A stretch of 22,997 bases of DNA from a virus: the IMG/VR virus record IMGVR_UViG_3300047362_000042, positions 1-22,997 of that record, one strand, 5' to 3'. This document shows, piece by piece, positions 1 through 5,960 of the stretch. The notes below the pieces were generated by a model. That model saw nothing but the letters and a program-made list of their open reading frames with translations. It was not told the DNA's origin and did not search any database. The number at the start of each line of letters is the position of its first letter. The stretch's first letter is position 1. A program made the translations under genes and the position numbers.

Positions 1-2
1 CT

Positions 3-131
3 ATACCGCATAAATATAATACGTTAAGGTTGGACTATATAGACAATGTAGCGGTTACCAATCCGGTAATCATCCATCATACCGGACAGAAGGGTAACCT
101 AAAAATAAAACAGATGATGAACCTGTCATAG
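3..131 (+). CDS. C-terminal end of a probable GT8-like glycosyltransferase (5' end outside window)
   Basis: The frame is open from the first bases of the window to a TAG at 129-131, giving 42 residues. The tail reads like the C-terminus of family 8 glycosyltransferases: a KYN segment (near residue 5) followed by PVIIHHTGQKG, comparable to the conserved P-x-IIHxxGxxKPW ending of that family, where the histidine helps bind the nucleotide-sugar diphosphate and metal. The stop is followed directly by the AGGAGG ribosome site of the holin gene, so this is probably the upstream member of the same transcript. Such enzymes would modify host surface glycans or phage DNA or proteins; which one cannot be told from the fragment. 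Identification rests on a short motif and is tentative. Confidence 0.5.
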   Translation: MPHKYNTLRLDYIDNVAVTNPVIIHHTGQKGNLKIKQMMNLS

Positions 132-140
132 GAGGCAGTT

Positions 141-605
141 ATGCTTAGTGGTTTAATAGGGTCAATATTGGGGTTCGGTAGTTCAGTCGTTCCTGCCATT
201 ACGGAACACTATAAGACCAAAAAAAGTATGGAGTTTGAACTCAAGAAAATGGAGAAGATGGCGGAACTCACTGCCAAAGGTTACGAACATGAAATTCGAC
301 GTTTTGCTGAGATGGGTCTTCACGAAGAACAGAAGGCTCTTTTAGAACACGACACGGCGATTTCTAGGGGGACTGGGTTTATGTCCGCACTTCAAAAGTC
401 AGTGCGTCCTGTCATCACTTACGCTTTCTTCGGTCTATTTGCAGCGATAGAAATTGCATTGTTGCAAGAAACCCTCAGTAACGGGACACCGTTATCAGAG
501 GCTTTAAACACATTATGGGACGATGATACAAAGGCAATCTTTGCCGCGATCATCTCGTTTTGGTTCGGGTCACGGGCGGTCGAAAAGGCACGCTCTCAAA
601 TTTAA
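141..605 (+). CDS. Holin, three-TM type (GTA_holin_3TM-like)
   Basis: This 154-residue protein has the layout of the three-transmembrane holins found in gene transfer agents and marine phages. It has a short hydrophobic N-terminal segment (about residues 1-20), a charged helical region (25-80), a second membrane segment after the typical RPVITY entry (88-108), and a third segment (about 128-146) ending in FWFGSRAVEK, which matches the family signature. Holins accumulate in the inner membrane and open it to start lysis. The start is fixed by a strong AGGAGG at 130-135. The next genes are a small conserved protein and a nuclease; no endolysin is visible in the window, so the lysis enzyme must lie elsewhere. 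The family call is from motif recognition and is fairly secure. Confidence 0.82.
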   Translation: MLSGLIGSILGFGSSVVPAITEHYKTKKSMEFELKKMEKMAELTAKGYEHEIRRFAEMGLHEEQKALLEHDTAISRGTGFMSALQKSVRPVITYAFFGLFAAIEIALLQETLSNGTPLSEALNTLWDDDTKAIFAAIISFWFGSRAVEKARSQI

Positions 606-617
606 CAAGGATATATT

Positions 618-836
618 ATGAAAACCCTACGTAATCGTATGATCGATGCGACTATCGCTCATATGAAAGGAAAGATCGCCTTACACAAAGCAAACGTGGA
701 GGTCTATCTACAAAACCCAGCGGGTATCGGTGAACATTCAGACGTAATGGAGGCTTTGGAACAAGAGTTAAAGCAGGTTGCCGAGTATCAAGATATCTTG
801 GAAGTTGCTTACACCATTGTTCCTGATTCGGAATAA
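618..836 (+). CDS. Conserved small phage protein of unknown function
   Basis: This 72-residue, mostly helical protein starts 12 bases after the holin stop behind an AAGGA site. The pattern AxxHMKGKIALHKANVEVYLQNP followed by GIGEHSD and an acidic helix looks like a small protein commonly found next to holin or structural genes in marine T4-like phages. There is no membrane segment, signal peptide or cysteine. The stop codon is followed immediately by the start of the next gene (TAAATG), so translation is probably coupled. No function can be assigned. Confidence 0.75.
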   Translation: MKTLRNRMIDATIAHMKGKIALHKANVEVYLQNPAGIGEHSDVMEALEQELKQVAEYQDILEVAYTIVPDSE

Positions 837-1190
837 ATGTATGAATATAGTGCGACTATTCGCAGGTGGGTTGATGGTGATACTGTTGACCTTGATATCG
901 ATCTTGGTTTTGGTGTCTTATACGCTAATCAAAGGGTTCGCCTCTTTGGTATCGACGCGTTCGAGACAAGAACAAGAGACTTGCACGAAAAGCAGAAAGG
1001 TCTGGCCGCGAAAGACTTTGTCGAACGTATGGCTCCCAACGGATCTAAAGTAATCCTTCGATCCAAGAAGGACGGCAAGGGAAAGTTCGGTCGCATACTC
1101 GGCGAGATCATCATAGATACGCCCGACGGTCAACAAAATCTGAATACCTTACTCACCTTCGAAGGACATGCGGTCAGGTATGAATATTAA
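837..1190 (+). CDS. Staphylococcal nuclease-like (SNase fold) endonuclease
   Basis: The 117-residue protein spans the whole SNase OB-fold with all expected active-site elements: VDGDTVDLD near residues 12-20 (metal-binding Asp), RLFGIDAFET at 35-44 (Arg35, Asp40 and Glu43, aligning with Arg35/Asp40/Glu43 of the staphylococcal enzyme), and GKFGRILGEI at 82-91 (Arg86, equivalent to Arg87). The C-terminal GHAVRYEY matches the family ending. It should be a calcium-dependent phosphodiesterase acting on DNA or RNA. There is no signal peptide, so it probably acts in the host cytoplasm, perhaps degrading host nucleic acid or after lysis. It starts directly after the upstream stop and overlaps the next gene by 11 bases. 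Confidence 0.85.
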   Translation: MYEYSATIRRWVDGDTVDLDIDLGFGVLYANQRVRLFGIDAFETRTRDLHEKQKGLAAKDFVERMAPNGSKVILRSKKDGKGKFGRILGEIIIDTPDGQQNLNTLLTFEGHAVRYEY

Positions 1191-1533
1191 AATAATCGGC
1201 GCGGTAGTTTTATTAGGAATAATGGTTTCGTGTGATCCAATTCCTTCGCCACTAAACAAGACACACGACACCACAGGAGAATATGTCGATATTCGAGTAC
1301 AGACATTCTCATCACAACGTCAACTCAACAAGCACTTAAAACGAAAAGAGGGTGACGAGGTTGAAGGTCTCGCTCAGTGGGCGCATCCTAAAGATGACCT
1401 AAACAAGGTCAAAAGATGTGATATATACGTTGTAGAACCAAAAGGTTCTAAAGATTATAATCAAATGGAAACATGGGGACACGAATTGATGCATTGCGTC
1501 TATGGATCGTATCACCCAAAGGGTCAGAGATAA
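1180..1533 (+). CDS. Lipoprotein with HExxH zinc-protease motif
   Basis: From the ATG at 1180 the product has 117 residues. A charged start (MNIK) leads into a hydrophobic stretch and a lipobox-like MVSC, with the lipidated cysteine at 18 and Asp at +2, which in enterobacteria is an inner-membrane retention signal. The body ends in WGHELMHCVYGSYH (HExxH at 101-105, another His at 112), the form of a zinc metalloprotease active site. It would sit in the envelope on the periplasmic side. An ATG at 1168 gives four extra residues; its AAGGA lies only one base away, so 1180 is preferred. It follows the holin and nuclease and overlaps both neighbours, so a role in lysis or envelope remodelling is plausible but unproven. 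The substrate is unknown. Confidence 0.72.
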   Translation: MNIKIIGAVVLLGIMVSCDPIPSPLNKTHDTTGEYVDIRVQTFSSQRQLNKHLKRKEGDEVEGLAQWAHPKDDLNKVKRCDIYVVEPKGSKDYNQMETWGHELMHCVYGSYHPKGQR

Positions 1534-2189
1534 TGAAGGTTAATTTAATCGGTAACGGCGACAATGCGGGTCTTTTCAAAAGACGTTTAGATGGAACATA
1601 CCCAACAGGGTCTAATGTCGTATGCAATATGCCGCCTTTAGACATGTTATCGATAGAGGTTTACGCTTCGGTTATGGTCGATTTCAAAATGATGATCGCA
1701 CTAGACGAAGGTAAAATCGAGTTAGGGAAGTATGACTGGATTCTTGGTACTAGACCCCGTCGTTGGATGGAACAAAAACCATCATTTTACTTAAAGTACG
1801 CACAGAACGTGAAAGGGTTCCACACCTACGTTCCTAAGTATGCACAACTACCAGGCCACAAACTGGAAGAGGCGGCGACAAACTATTCGTGTGGTCACGT
1901 CGCAGCAGACTACGTGTGTAGAATTATGAAAGCAACCGAAGTTCACATGTACGGGTTCGACTCAATGTTCGACATGAACCTCAACAGTTATACTGATAAC
2001 TTTTTGACCAGTGATCGCAGTGCTCTAAATGTACACCGCATGTCATCAAATTGGAGACCAATTTGGACGAAATTCTTTACAGAGTTTAAAGATACCAAAT
2101 TTATCATTCACCACTCACATGCGGACATTAAACTCATATTGCCAGAAAACGTTACGGTGGAGGTCGGGAAACTGGATGAAACAGATTAA
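1533..2189 (+). CDS. Sialyltransferase-like / DUF115-like putative glycosyltransferase
   Basis: The start at 1533 (TAATG overlap with the lipoprotein stop) gives 218 residues beginning MKVNLIGNGDNAGLF. A beta-strand followed by GNG and a small helix, then a strand with a CN pair (VVCNMPP, about 29-36), a middle YDWILGTRPRR, and a later GHVAADYVCRI helix followed by VHMYGFDSM resemble the nucleotide-sugar fold of bacterial GT42/GT29 sialyltransferases and related DUF115 proteins. In those the GNG loop binds CMP-sugar and a GxD strand follows the second helix. This is fold-level recognition only. With the probable GT8 tail upstream it suggests sugar-modifying functions next to the lysis genes. 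A DUF115-type unknown is the main alternative. Confidence 0.5.
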   Translation: MKVNLIGNGDNAGLFKRRLDGTYPTGSNVVCNMPPLDMLSIEVYASVMVDFKMMIALDEGKIELGKYDWILGTRPRRWMEQKPSFYLKYAQNVKGFHTYVPKYAQLPGHKLEEAATNYSCGHVAADYVCRIMKATEVHMYGFDSMFDMNLNSYTDNFLTSDRSALNVHRMSSNWRPIWTKFFTEFKDTKFIIHHSHADIKLILPENVTVEVGKLDETD

Positions 2190-2304
2190 AAAAGTTTTAG
2201 ATTTTATCAAGTATACTGGGGTAGACATCAAACATTGTTGGGAAGATTATCCCAACGTTCTGATCTGGTGTGGTGTCGCTGGACTCATACTATACTTCAT
2301 ATAA
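2176..2304 (+). CDS. Small membrane protein, 42 aa
   Basis: An ATG at 2176 overlaps the end of the upstream gene by 14 bases and gives MKQIKKVLDFIKYTGVDIKH followed by a WEDYP turn and one hydrophobic segment (about residues 28-42: LIWCGVAGLILYFI). The protein ends inside the membrane segment, so it is a basic N-terminal helix with a C-terminal anchor. It is the last gene before the terminator at 2308-2332. A longer frame from 2029 exists but most of it lies out of frame inside the upstream gene. Function unknown; a small lysis or anti-host membrane peptide is possible. Confidence 0.62.
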   Translation: MKQIKKVLDFIKYTGVDIKHCWEDYPNVLIWCGVAGLILYFI

Positions 2305-2307
2305 AAG

Positions 2308-2333
2308 AAAGGGGGACACATGGTCCCCCTTTT
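2308..2333 (+). terminator. Bidirectional intrinsic terminator
   Basis: The stem AAAGGGGGAC (2308-2317) pairs with GTCCCCCTTT (2323-2332) around a 5-base loop. The A and T ends make it usable in both directions. It lies exactly between the ends of two convergent gene sets (+ stop at 2304, - stop at 2357). Confidence 0.85.
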
Positions 2334-2356
2334 GGTTCTTACTTGTCGGGTAAGTT

Positions 2357-3214
2357 TTAGAAGATTTTGACCATACCTTTCATGATCATCTCTTCCTCTG
2401 GGCGGCCGCCCTGAGATTGAACATCACCATCCCAAATAGATCTTACCGCAAATGCTTCCTCTACACCTACTGAAGAATCTTGTTCTTCACCGTTTATCCA
2501 ACGGTTAGGGGTAGGAGCACCATACCAAATATCAATGATGTCGAAGTCCTCTGTACAATGAGGTGCGAACATCTCACGTACTTGATCTTCTTCAAATCCT
2601 GTTTCAGGATGCGCCATAGGCACACCTAAGAATACTACTGCGTCGAACTTCTCTGAAGTCGAACCGTTCATTTCCCATGAACTCATACCATGTTGATACT
2701 GAGACGAACAAGGCATCGTATTTTCATCTACTCCCATCGCTGGGTATACTGCATTGTGCATTGCACCTTGATGTGAAGGTGATGGTGGTGCCATGACAGT
2801 CATGCTTGCGTCATACTTTCCCCACTTCCACCATGCTGGAATGAATTGTGCGACAATGTTTAAGTCTGGGAATGTCTGCATACCAGTTCTTTCAGGCGGC
2901 ATCACATCAATCATACGACCAGCGTATTGATCTAGCATCCAGTGTGACTGAGACGCTTGGTGATGACCTACAAAAAGAATGTTTGAGTAACCGCGATTTG
3001 CGATCATGTTGCAGAACATTGGTGCACGATTTAGGCCTTCTTCTACTACGTTGACATCTTCATCCGCCCAACGTACATAAGTGCCTTCTGACTGTGTCCA
3101 CGACTTCATTTCGCCGTTGATATCACGTGAAAGATTTTCTTTCTCTACGCCGCGAACAGTCTGCTCTAACCCAGGCTTACGAACAATGGTTTCTAGTTTT
3201 GTGTTAAAAAACAT
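2357..3214 (-). CDS. Unrecognised 285-aa late protein
   Basis: I do not recognise this protein. It begins MFFNTKLETIVRKPGLEQTV, is acidic, and carries a possible Rossmann-like strand and loop (NILFVGHHQASQSHW, about residues 78-92), a Trp-rich middle (PAWWKWGKYD), and a His/Met/Ser-rich segment around AMHNAVYPAMG and SSQYQHGMSSWEMNG. The strand VVFLGVPMAHPETGFEEDQ (about 193-211) could be another nucleotide-fold strand, and the C-terminus is acidic. It lies 3 bases after the 84-aa gene in the same direction; both follow TATAAATA boxes on this strand, which suggests late expression and perhaps a virion component. Alternatives are an enzyme of surface or nucleotide modification. Its product is certain to be coding (long frame, good ribosome site context); its role is not known. 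Confidence 0.75.
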   Translation of the reverse strand: MFFNTKLETIVRKPGLEQTVRGVEKENLSRDINGEMKSWTQSEGTYVRWADEDVNVVEEGLNRAPMFCNMIANRGYSNILFVGHHQASQSHWMLDQYAGRMIDVMPPERTGMQTFPDLNIVAQFIPAWWKWGKYDASMTVMAPPSPSHQGAMHNAVYPAMGVDENTMPCSSQYQHGMSSWEMNGSTSEKFDAVVFLGVPMAHPETGFEEDQVREMFAPHCTEDFDIIDIWYGAPTPNRWINGEEQDSSVGVEEAFAVRSIWDGDVQSQGGRPEEEMIMKGMVKIF

Positions 3215-3217
3215 TGG

Positions 3218-3472
3218 TTAGTTTCCCTTGTAAATGTTTTGAATGTGTGTTTCAAATTTTTCGATCTTATCAACGCGATCCGGCCATAGGATGTATTCCT
3301 TCTCAGGACTCATCTTCAAGTTTGCTAGCAAGGGCAGTATCGCGTCATATAAAAGATCTAAGCGCGCTTGGTATTCATCGACTGAAGACTCGACAGACTC
3401 TAATCTCTGCGCAGATTCGAGTTCTGATTCGTCGACTAGGGTGAAACCAAAGTCAAAAAGTTCATTATCCAT
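3218..3472 (-). CDS. Conserved T4-like marine phage protein of unknown function
   Basis: The 84-residue protein starts MDNELFDFGFTLVDESELES, continues with a helical, acidic stretch (coiled-coil-like, about residues 20-50) and ends with MSPEKEYILWPDRVDKIEKF. This pattern (DFGFT at the start, then LLANLK..P-x-K-x-YI-x-WP-x-R) is familiar from many T4-like marine phages, usually unnamed and close to structural genes. No enzymatic motif is visible. It is the first gene after the late boxes at 3479-3486 and 3569-3576 and probably travels with the 285-aa gene as a small late operon. Confidence 0.75.
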   Translation of the reverse strand: MDNELFDFGFTLVDESELESAQRLESVESSVDEYQARLDLLYDAILPLLANLKMSPEKEYILWPDRVDKIEKFETHIQNIYKGN

Positions 3473-3478
3473 ACGGTA

Positions 3479-3486
3479 TATTTATA
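3479..3486 (-). promoter_or_regulatory. T4-type late promoter box
   Basis: TATTTATA on the + strand reads TATAAATA on the - strand, preceded by G, seven bases before the ATG of the 84-aa gene. By T4 rules the start of transcription would fall at about 3474, leaving almost no leader, so the second box at 3569-3576 may supply the translated message. Confidence 0.6.
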
Positions 3487-3497
3487 CAAAAAAAGTG

Positions 3498-3526
3498 TTG
3501 ACAGTACGTGTTTTTGGTGGTAAAAT
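3498..3526 (+). promoter_or_regulatory. Sigma70-type promoter
   Basis: TTGACA at 3498-3503, 17-base spacer, TAAAAT at 3521-3526. An A-rich AAAAAGTG lies just before the -35, as at the promoter at 5456. It directs transcription of the gene at 3562, back to back with the late box for the opposite strand. Confidence 0.85.
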
Positions 3527-3561
3527 ATCTCTATCCAATGGGGAGAGTAAATACCACAATT

Positions 3562-4128
3562 ATGAACATATTTATACTGAACGAATGTCCTGTCATATCT
3601 GCACAAGAACAGTGTGACAAACATGTTGTCAAAATGATCGTCGAGTCTGCACAGATGTTGTCAACAGCACATCGTATGCTTGACGGTCAATCTTATCGCA
3701 AACCTTCCAAGTCTGGTAAGACCATGATCAAGTACTACGATCATCCTACCCTAGACGACCAACTCTACAAAGCAGTCCATCACGGACACCCCTGCACCAT
3801 CTGGACGATGGAATCTATCTGCAATTACATCTGGCACTACAAGCACTTCATCGCTCTCTGTGATGAATATATGTATCGTTATGGTAAACGACACTTGACA
3901 GACACCCTTCTACGTGATATATTACTCACTCCACCGGCGCGTATACCACACGTCGAGCGGACACCGTTCAAGCTTGCTATGGGTTCCAACCCTGAGTGTA
4001 TGATGTCTGACCCAGTAGAGTCATACCGTGCATTCTATCAGACCAAGCAAGATCGGTTTAGTATGACGTGGACTAGTCGTTCCGTCCCATCATGGTTTGA
4101 GGTAAAGAATGAAAGAGCAAGTGCTTAA
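3562..4128 (+). CDS. Conserved marine-phage protein of unknown function (MNIF-CDKHVVKM family)
   Basis: The start at 3562 gives 188 residues; upstream in-frame codons lie before the promoter's transcription start and are excluded. The N-terminus MNIFILNECPVISAQEQC followed by DKHVVKMIVESAQMLSTAHR is a pattern I associate with a widespread family in marine phages and some bacteria. Conserved-looking Cys, His and Trp residues continue through HHGHPCTIW (about 84-92), NYIWHYKHF, and a C-terminal SVPSWF. Four His/Cys clusters suggest a metal or nucleic-acid binding site, but no catalytic motif is known to me. It is the first gene behind the 3498 promoter, so expressed early. It overlaps the next gene by 20 bases. 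Confidence 0.75.
   Translation: MNIFILNECPVISAQEQCDKHVVKMIVESAQMLSTAHRMLDGQSYRKPSKSGKTMIKYYDHPTLDDQLYKAVHHGHPCTIWTMESICNYIWHYKHFIALCDEYMYRYGKRHLTDTLLRDILLTPPARIPHVERTPFKLAMGSNPECMMSDPVESYRAFYQTKQDRFSMTWTSRSVPSWFEVKNERASA
3569..3576 (-). promoter_or_regulatory. T4-type late promoter box inside an opposing gene
   Basis: TATTTATA (+) reads TATAAATA (-), preceded by G. It lies within codons 3-5 (IFI) of the early gene at 3562 and about 100 bases before the - strand gene ending its start at 3472. It would give a leader of about 90 bases for that operon. Confidence 0.5.
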
Positions 4129-4276
4129 GATCATCAAAGAAGAACTCTCTGAGAAGATGGACCAGATACGAAATCTTCCCGTTGACAACACATCACCCAA
4201 CACCAAGTTGCATTTCTTAACAGCAGAGTTGGGTGCGATGCAACAGATACTACGTCGAATAGAGAAAGAACTATGA
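4109..4276 (+). CDS. Small helical protein, 55 aa
   Basis: An ATG at 4109, 20 bases inside the upstream gene, opens a 55-residue frame MKEQVLKIIKEELSEKMDQI and so on, ending in LGAMQQILRRIEKEL. It looks like two amphipathic helices joined by a proline/asparagine loop. Its stop overlaps the next ATG (ATGA at 4273-4276), so it fills the gap between two genes exactly. Function unknown; the tight coupling on both sides supports it being real. Confidence 0.65.
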   Translation: MKEQVLKIIKEELSEKMDQIRNLPVDNTSPNTKLHFLTAELGAMQQILRRIEKEL

Positions 4277-4686
4277 AGACAAAAAAATGTACTTTATGTA
4301 AAGAGACCAAGCGAACCAGTGAGGTTAAGGAAGAAAGCATGTTCCACTTCAACGGGTGGAATGTTGATGGTACTCGTAGATTTTTATCTAGGTGCAAACC
4401 ATGTCACACCTTTTCGAACAGAGGATACGAATCTGATCGGAAACGCAAAATCTATGAGATTCGTGCAGAAAAATACAATCAATGTGAAAATTGTGGCATG
4501 GTAGGATGGAGGAGAATGACATTTCATCATCCGAATGGAGACAAGACTGGCAACCCTTCAGATCTGACTAAAGGTGGACTTGCCAAATGGCAGTCTGAGG
4601 TTGATAAATGTATGGTCTTATGTGGAGGGTGCCATAATGAATTGCATTTTAATGAGAGAAACCCACACTTAATAGGTGCAGTATGA
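4273..4686 (+). CDS. HNH endonuclease-like zinc protein
   Basis: The 137-residue protein contains two zinc sites. The first is a CxxC (Cys6, Cys9) with CKPCH (Cys41, Cys44). The second is the HNH module: CENC (71-74), the FHHPNGDK stretch (84-91) with the catalytic-type His pair and Asn, and CMVLCGGCHNELH (113-125) with the closing CxxCH and final His. Free-standing HNH proteins of this size are common in phages as homing or nicking endonucleases. It sits within an operon, overlapping both neighbours by 4 bases, so it is not an obvious recent insertion. Target unknown. Confidence 0.8.
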   Translation: MKTKKCTLCKETKRTSEVKEESMFHFNGWNVDGTRRFLSRCKPCHTFSNRGYESDRKRKIYEIRAEKYNQCENCGMVGWRRMTFHHPNGDKTGNPSDLTKGGLAKWQSEVDKCMVLCGGCHNELHFNERNPHLIGAV

Positions 4687-5018
4687 TTCACGGTTCAATG
4701 AGACATACCCCTAGTGGTCGTAAGATTAAAAAAGTGAAACCTAAAGGAGAAGTTTATGGGAAATACCAACCGCCAGCGTTCCGTGCAATCAAGACAACGA
4801 AACCAACGCGCATCCTTTCATATGCAGAGCAAAGATGCGCGGAGTCAAATCAGTACCCCAGTCGGTCAGACTTCGCAACACCGGAGTCATGTTCTAAGCC
4901 CGAACGAAAAGAGTACACTGGAACTCTCGTAAAGGGTATCGGTACTATGCACAAGTCAAATGCGATTCCCGTAATTGACGAACAACAGATGAAAGACCTT
5001 GCGTCTATGAGGAGATAA
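4683..5018 (+). CDS. Conserved T4-like marine phage protein of unknown function
   Basis: The 111-residue basic protein starts in an ATGA overlap. Recognisable elements are the N-terminal SGRKIKKVKPKG basic stretch, a middle SYAEQRCAESNQYPSR, and the C-terminal YTGTLVKGIGTMHKSNAIPV ending in DLASMRR. The latter pattern (YTGT-x-VKGI-x-TMHKSNA) recurs in marine T4-like phages without assigned role. It is predicted to be largely unfolded except for the C-terminal part. The gene that follows is in the same frame, separated only by TAA and two codons. Confidence 0.72.
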   Translation: MIHGSMRHTPSGRKIKKVKPKGEVYGKYQPPAFRAIKTTKPTRILSYAEQRCAESNQYPSRSDFATPESCSKPERKEYTGTLVKGIGTMHKSNAIPVIDEQQMKDLASMRR

Positions 5019-5024
5019 TCAAAT

Positions 5025-5426
5025 TTGATTACTTTAGAATTTGGAGGCCGAGTTAAGAATCGGAAAAGACACGAAGAGTTTGCAATTAATGTCATCAATG
5101 ACTTATTACCACGGTCCTTCAAAAGAGACATTAGCGTGTTTGTTCACTTCACTAAAAACATTGAAGAGATGGGTCTTTGTCATGTTGAAGAAAAAGACGT
5201 GATTGGTGTCCAGATTAACACTAATCAGAGTGCTGGTGAGATAGCCCAGACTCTTGCCCACGAACTGGTCCACGTCAAACAGTTCATTCGCAAGGAATTA
5301 AACGCCGACATGGATCGATGGAAAAGAGACCGCATCCCTGAAGATGTGATGATTCCCTATCGCAGTCAACCTTGGGAGATTGAAGCGTTCGAAAAGGAAG
5401 TTTGGTTAACAAAGGCGTATTGGTAA
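5025..5426 (+). CDS. HExxH metallopeptidase-like protein (SprT/zincin-like), TTG start
   Basis: The 133-residue product carries AHELVHVKQF (HExxH at 79-83) and, 32 residues later, QPWEIEAFEKE (115-125), whose glutamates could supply the third zinc ligand. The same two motifs in the same order occur in the protein at 9682, so the two are probably paralogues. The only plausible start is TTG at 5025: the frame is closed by the TAA of the upstream gene at 5016-5018, and GGAG at 5011-5014 lies 10 bases before the TTG. It should be a small cytoplasmic zinc peptidase; the substrate is unknown. It ends the operon that begins at 3562. Confidence 0.7.
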   Translation: MITLEFGGRVKNRKRHEEFAINVINDLLPRSFKRDISVFVHFTKNIEEMGLCHVEEKDVIGVQINTNQSAGEIAQTLAHELVHVKQFIRKELNADMDRWKRDRIPEDVMIPYRSQPWEIEAFEKEVWLTKAYW

Positions 5427-5455
5427 AATTACCATAAAAAAGTTTTCAAAAAGTG

Positions 5456-5485
5456 TTGACACATGTTTCCAAATCGTGTTATACT
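5456..5485 (+). promoter_or_regulatory. Sigma70-type promoter
   Basis: TTGACA at 5456-5461 and TTATACT at 5479-5485 (17 or 18 base spacer), preceded by AAAAAGTG as at 3498. The leader carries GATGAGAGAGAG before the ATG at 5520, a purine-rich ribosome site shared with the leaders at 6628 and 8543. Confidence 0.8.
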
Positions 5486-5519
5486 TACCCTGTAAGTTGA
5501 GATGAGAGAGAGAAACCAA

Positions 5520-5651
5520 ATGATCAAACTGAAACCCGCAACTACCCAGCGATATGTTGAAGTGATCTTCGGCCAAGCAATCCTTTGGATGTTTGTCTAT
5601 ACTGCGATGCAACTCGCCGCCGGTCACCCAGTTGAACCCTACGTCTACTAA
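5520..5651 (+). CDS. Small membrane protein, 43 aa
   Basis: The first ATG after the 5456 promoter opens a 43-residue frame beginning MIKLKPATTQRYVEVIFGQA. A hydrophobic segment (about residues 15-33) carries GQAILWMFVYTAMQLAA, and the end is HPVEPYVY. One membrane pass with a short polar tail is likely. GAGAGAGAAA lies 6-16 bases upstream, and the next gene follows after 9 bases. Function unknown; as a promoter-proximal small early gene it could interfere with a host membrane process. Confidence 0.68.
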   Translation: MIKLKPATTQRYVEVIFGQAILWMFVYTAMQLAAGHPVEPYVY

Positions 5652-5660
5652 GGATTTATT

Positions 5661-5960
5661 ATGTTAAAATTTGAAAACACTGCGAACGTCGGAGACATGA
5701 TCCGTGCATATGACTTCCAACCTATGCCCGATCGTCCTGATTCTTACCTCATAGGTGAGGTTCTTGAGAAAGGTGAGATTTGGGCGAAACCCCACCACAC
5801 CTTTCCCCGTAAAGTCCATATGTGTAACGGATACACTGTTTTTGTTAAGGATTCTGAGACAGGTTCTGTGAATCACGATATGGAACGTGTGGGTCGTATC
5901 ATGTACGTCCCTTTTGAAATGTCATTGACTGATTTTGATAACCGTGTGGAGGTGATCTAA
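5661..5960 (+). CDS. Hypothetical early protein, 99 aa
   Basis: Starts behind AAGGA (5650-5654). The protein is mixed alpha/beta without cysteine clusters or membrane segments; the pattern GDMIRAYDFQPMPDRPDSYL, then GEVLEKGEIW and a C-terminal GRIMYVPFEM suggests a small SH3-like beta-barrel (the DSYLIGEVLE portion reads like strands), but that is an inference. TAATG overlap with the next gene indicates coupled translation. Confidence 0.7.
   Translation: MLKFENTANVGDMIRAYDFQPMPDRPDSYLIGEVLEKGEIWAKPHHTFPRKVHMCNGYTVFVKDSETGSVNHDMERVGRIMYVPFEMSLTDFDNRVEVI

Noticed and set aside
9-16. CATAAATA resembling a late promoter box ahead of the holin
   Set aside because: Differs from TATAAATA at the first base and lies within the upstream coding frame; not strong enough to call.
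53-99. Two stacked 7-pair stems (GGTTACC/GGTAACC around TCCGGTA/TACCGGA) before the holin
   Set aside because: It lies within the open frame that ends at 131 and has no T run, so I treat it as coding sequence. The pairing is good enough to be checked for an RNA role.
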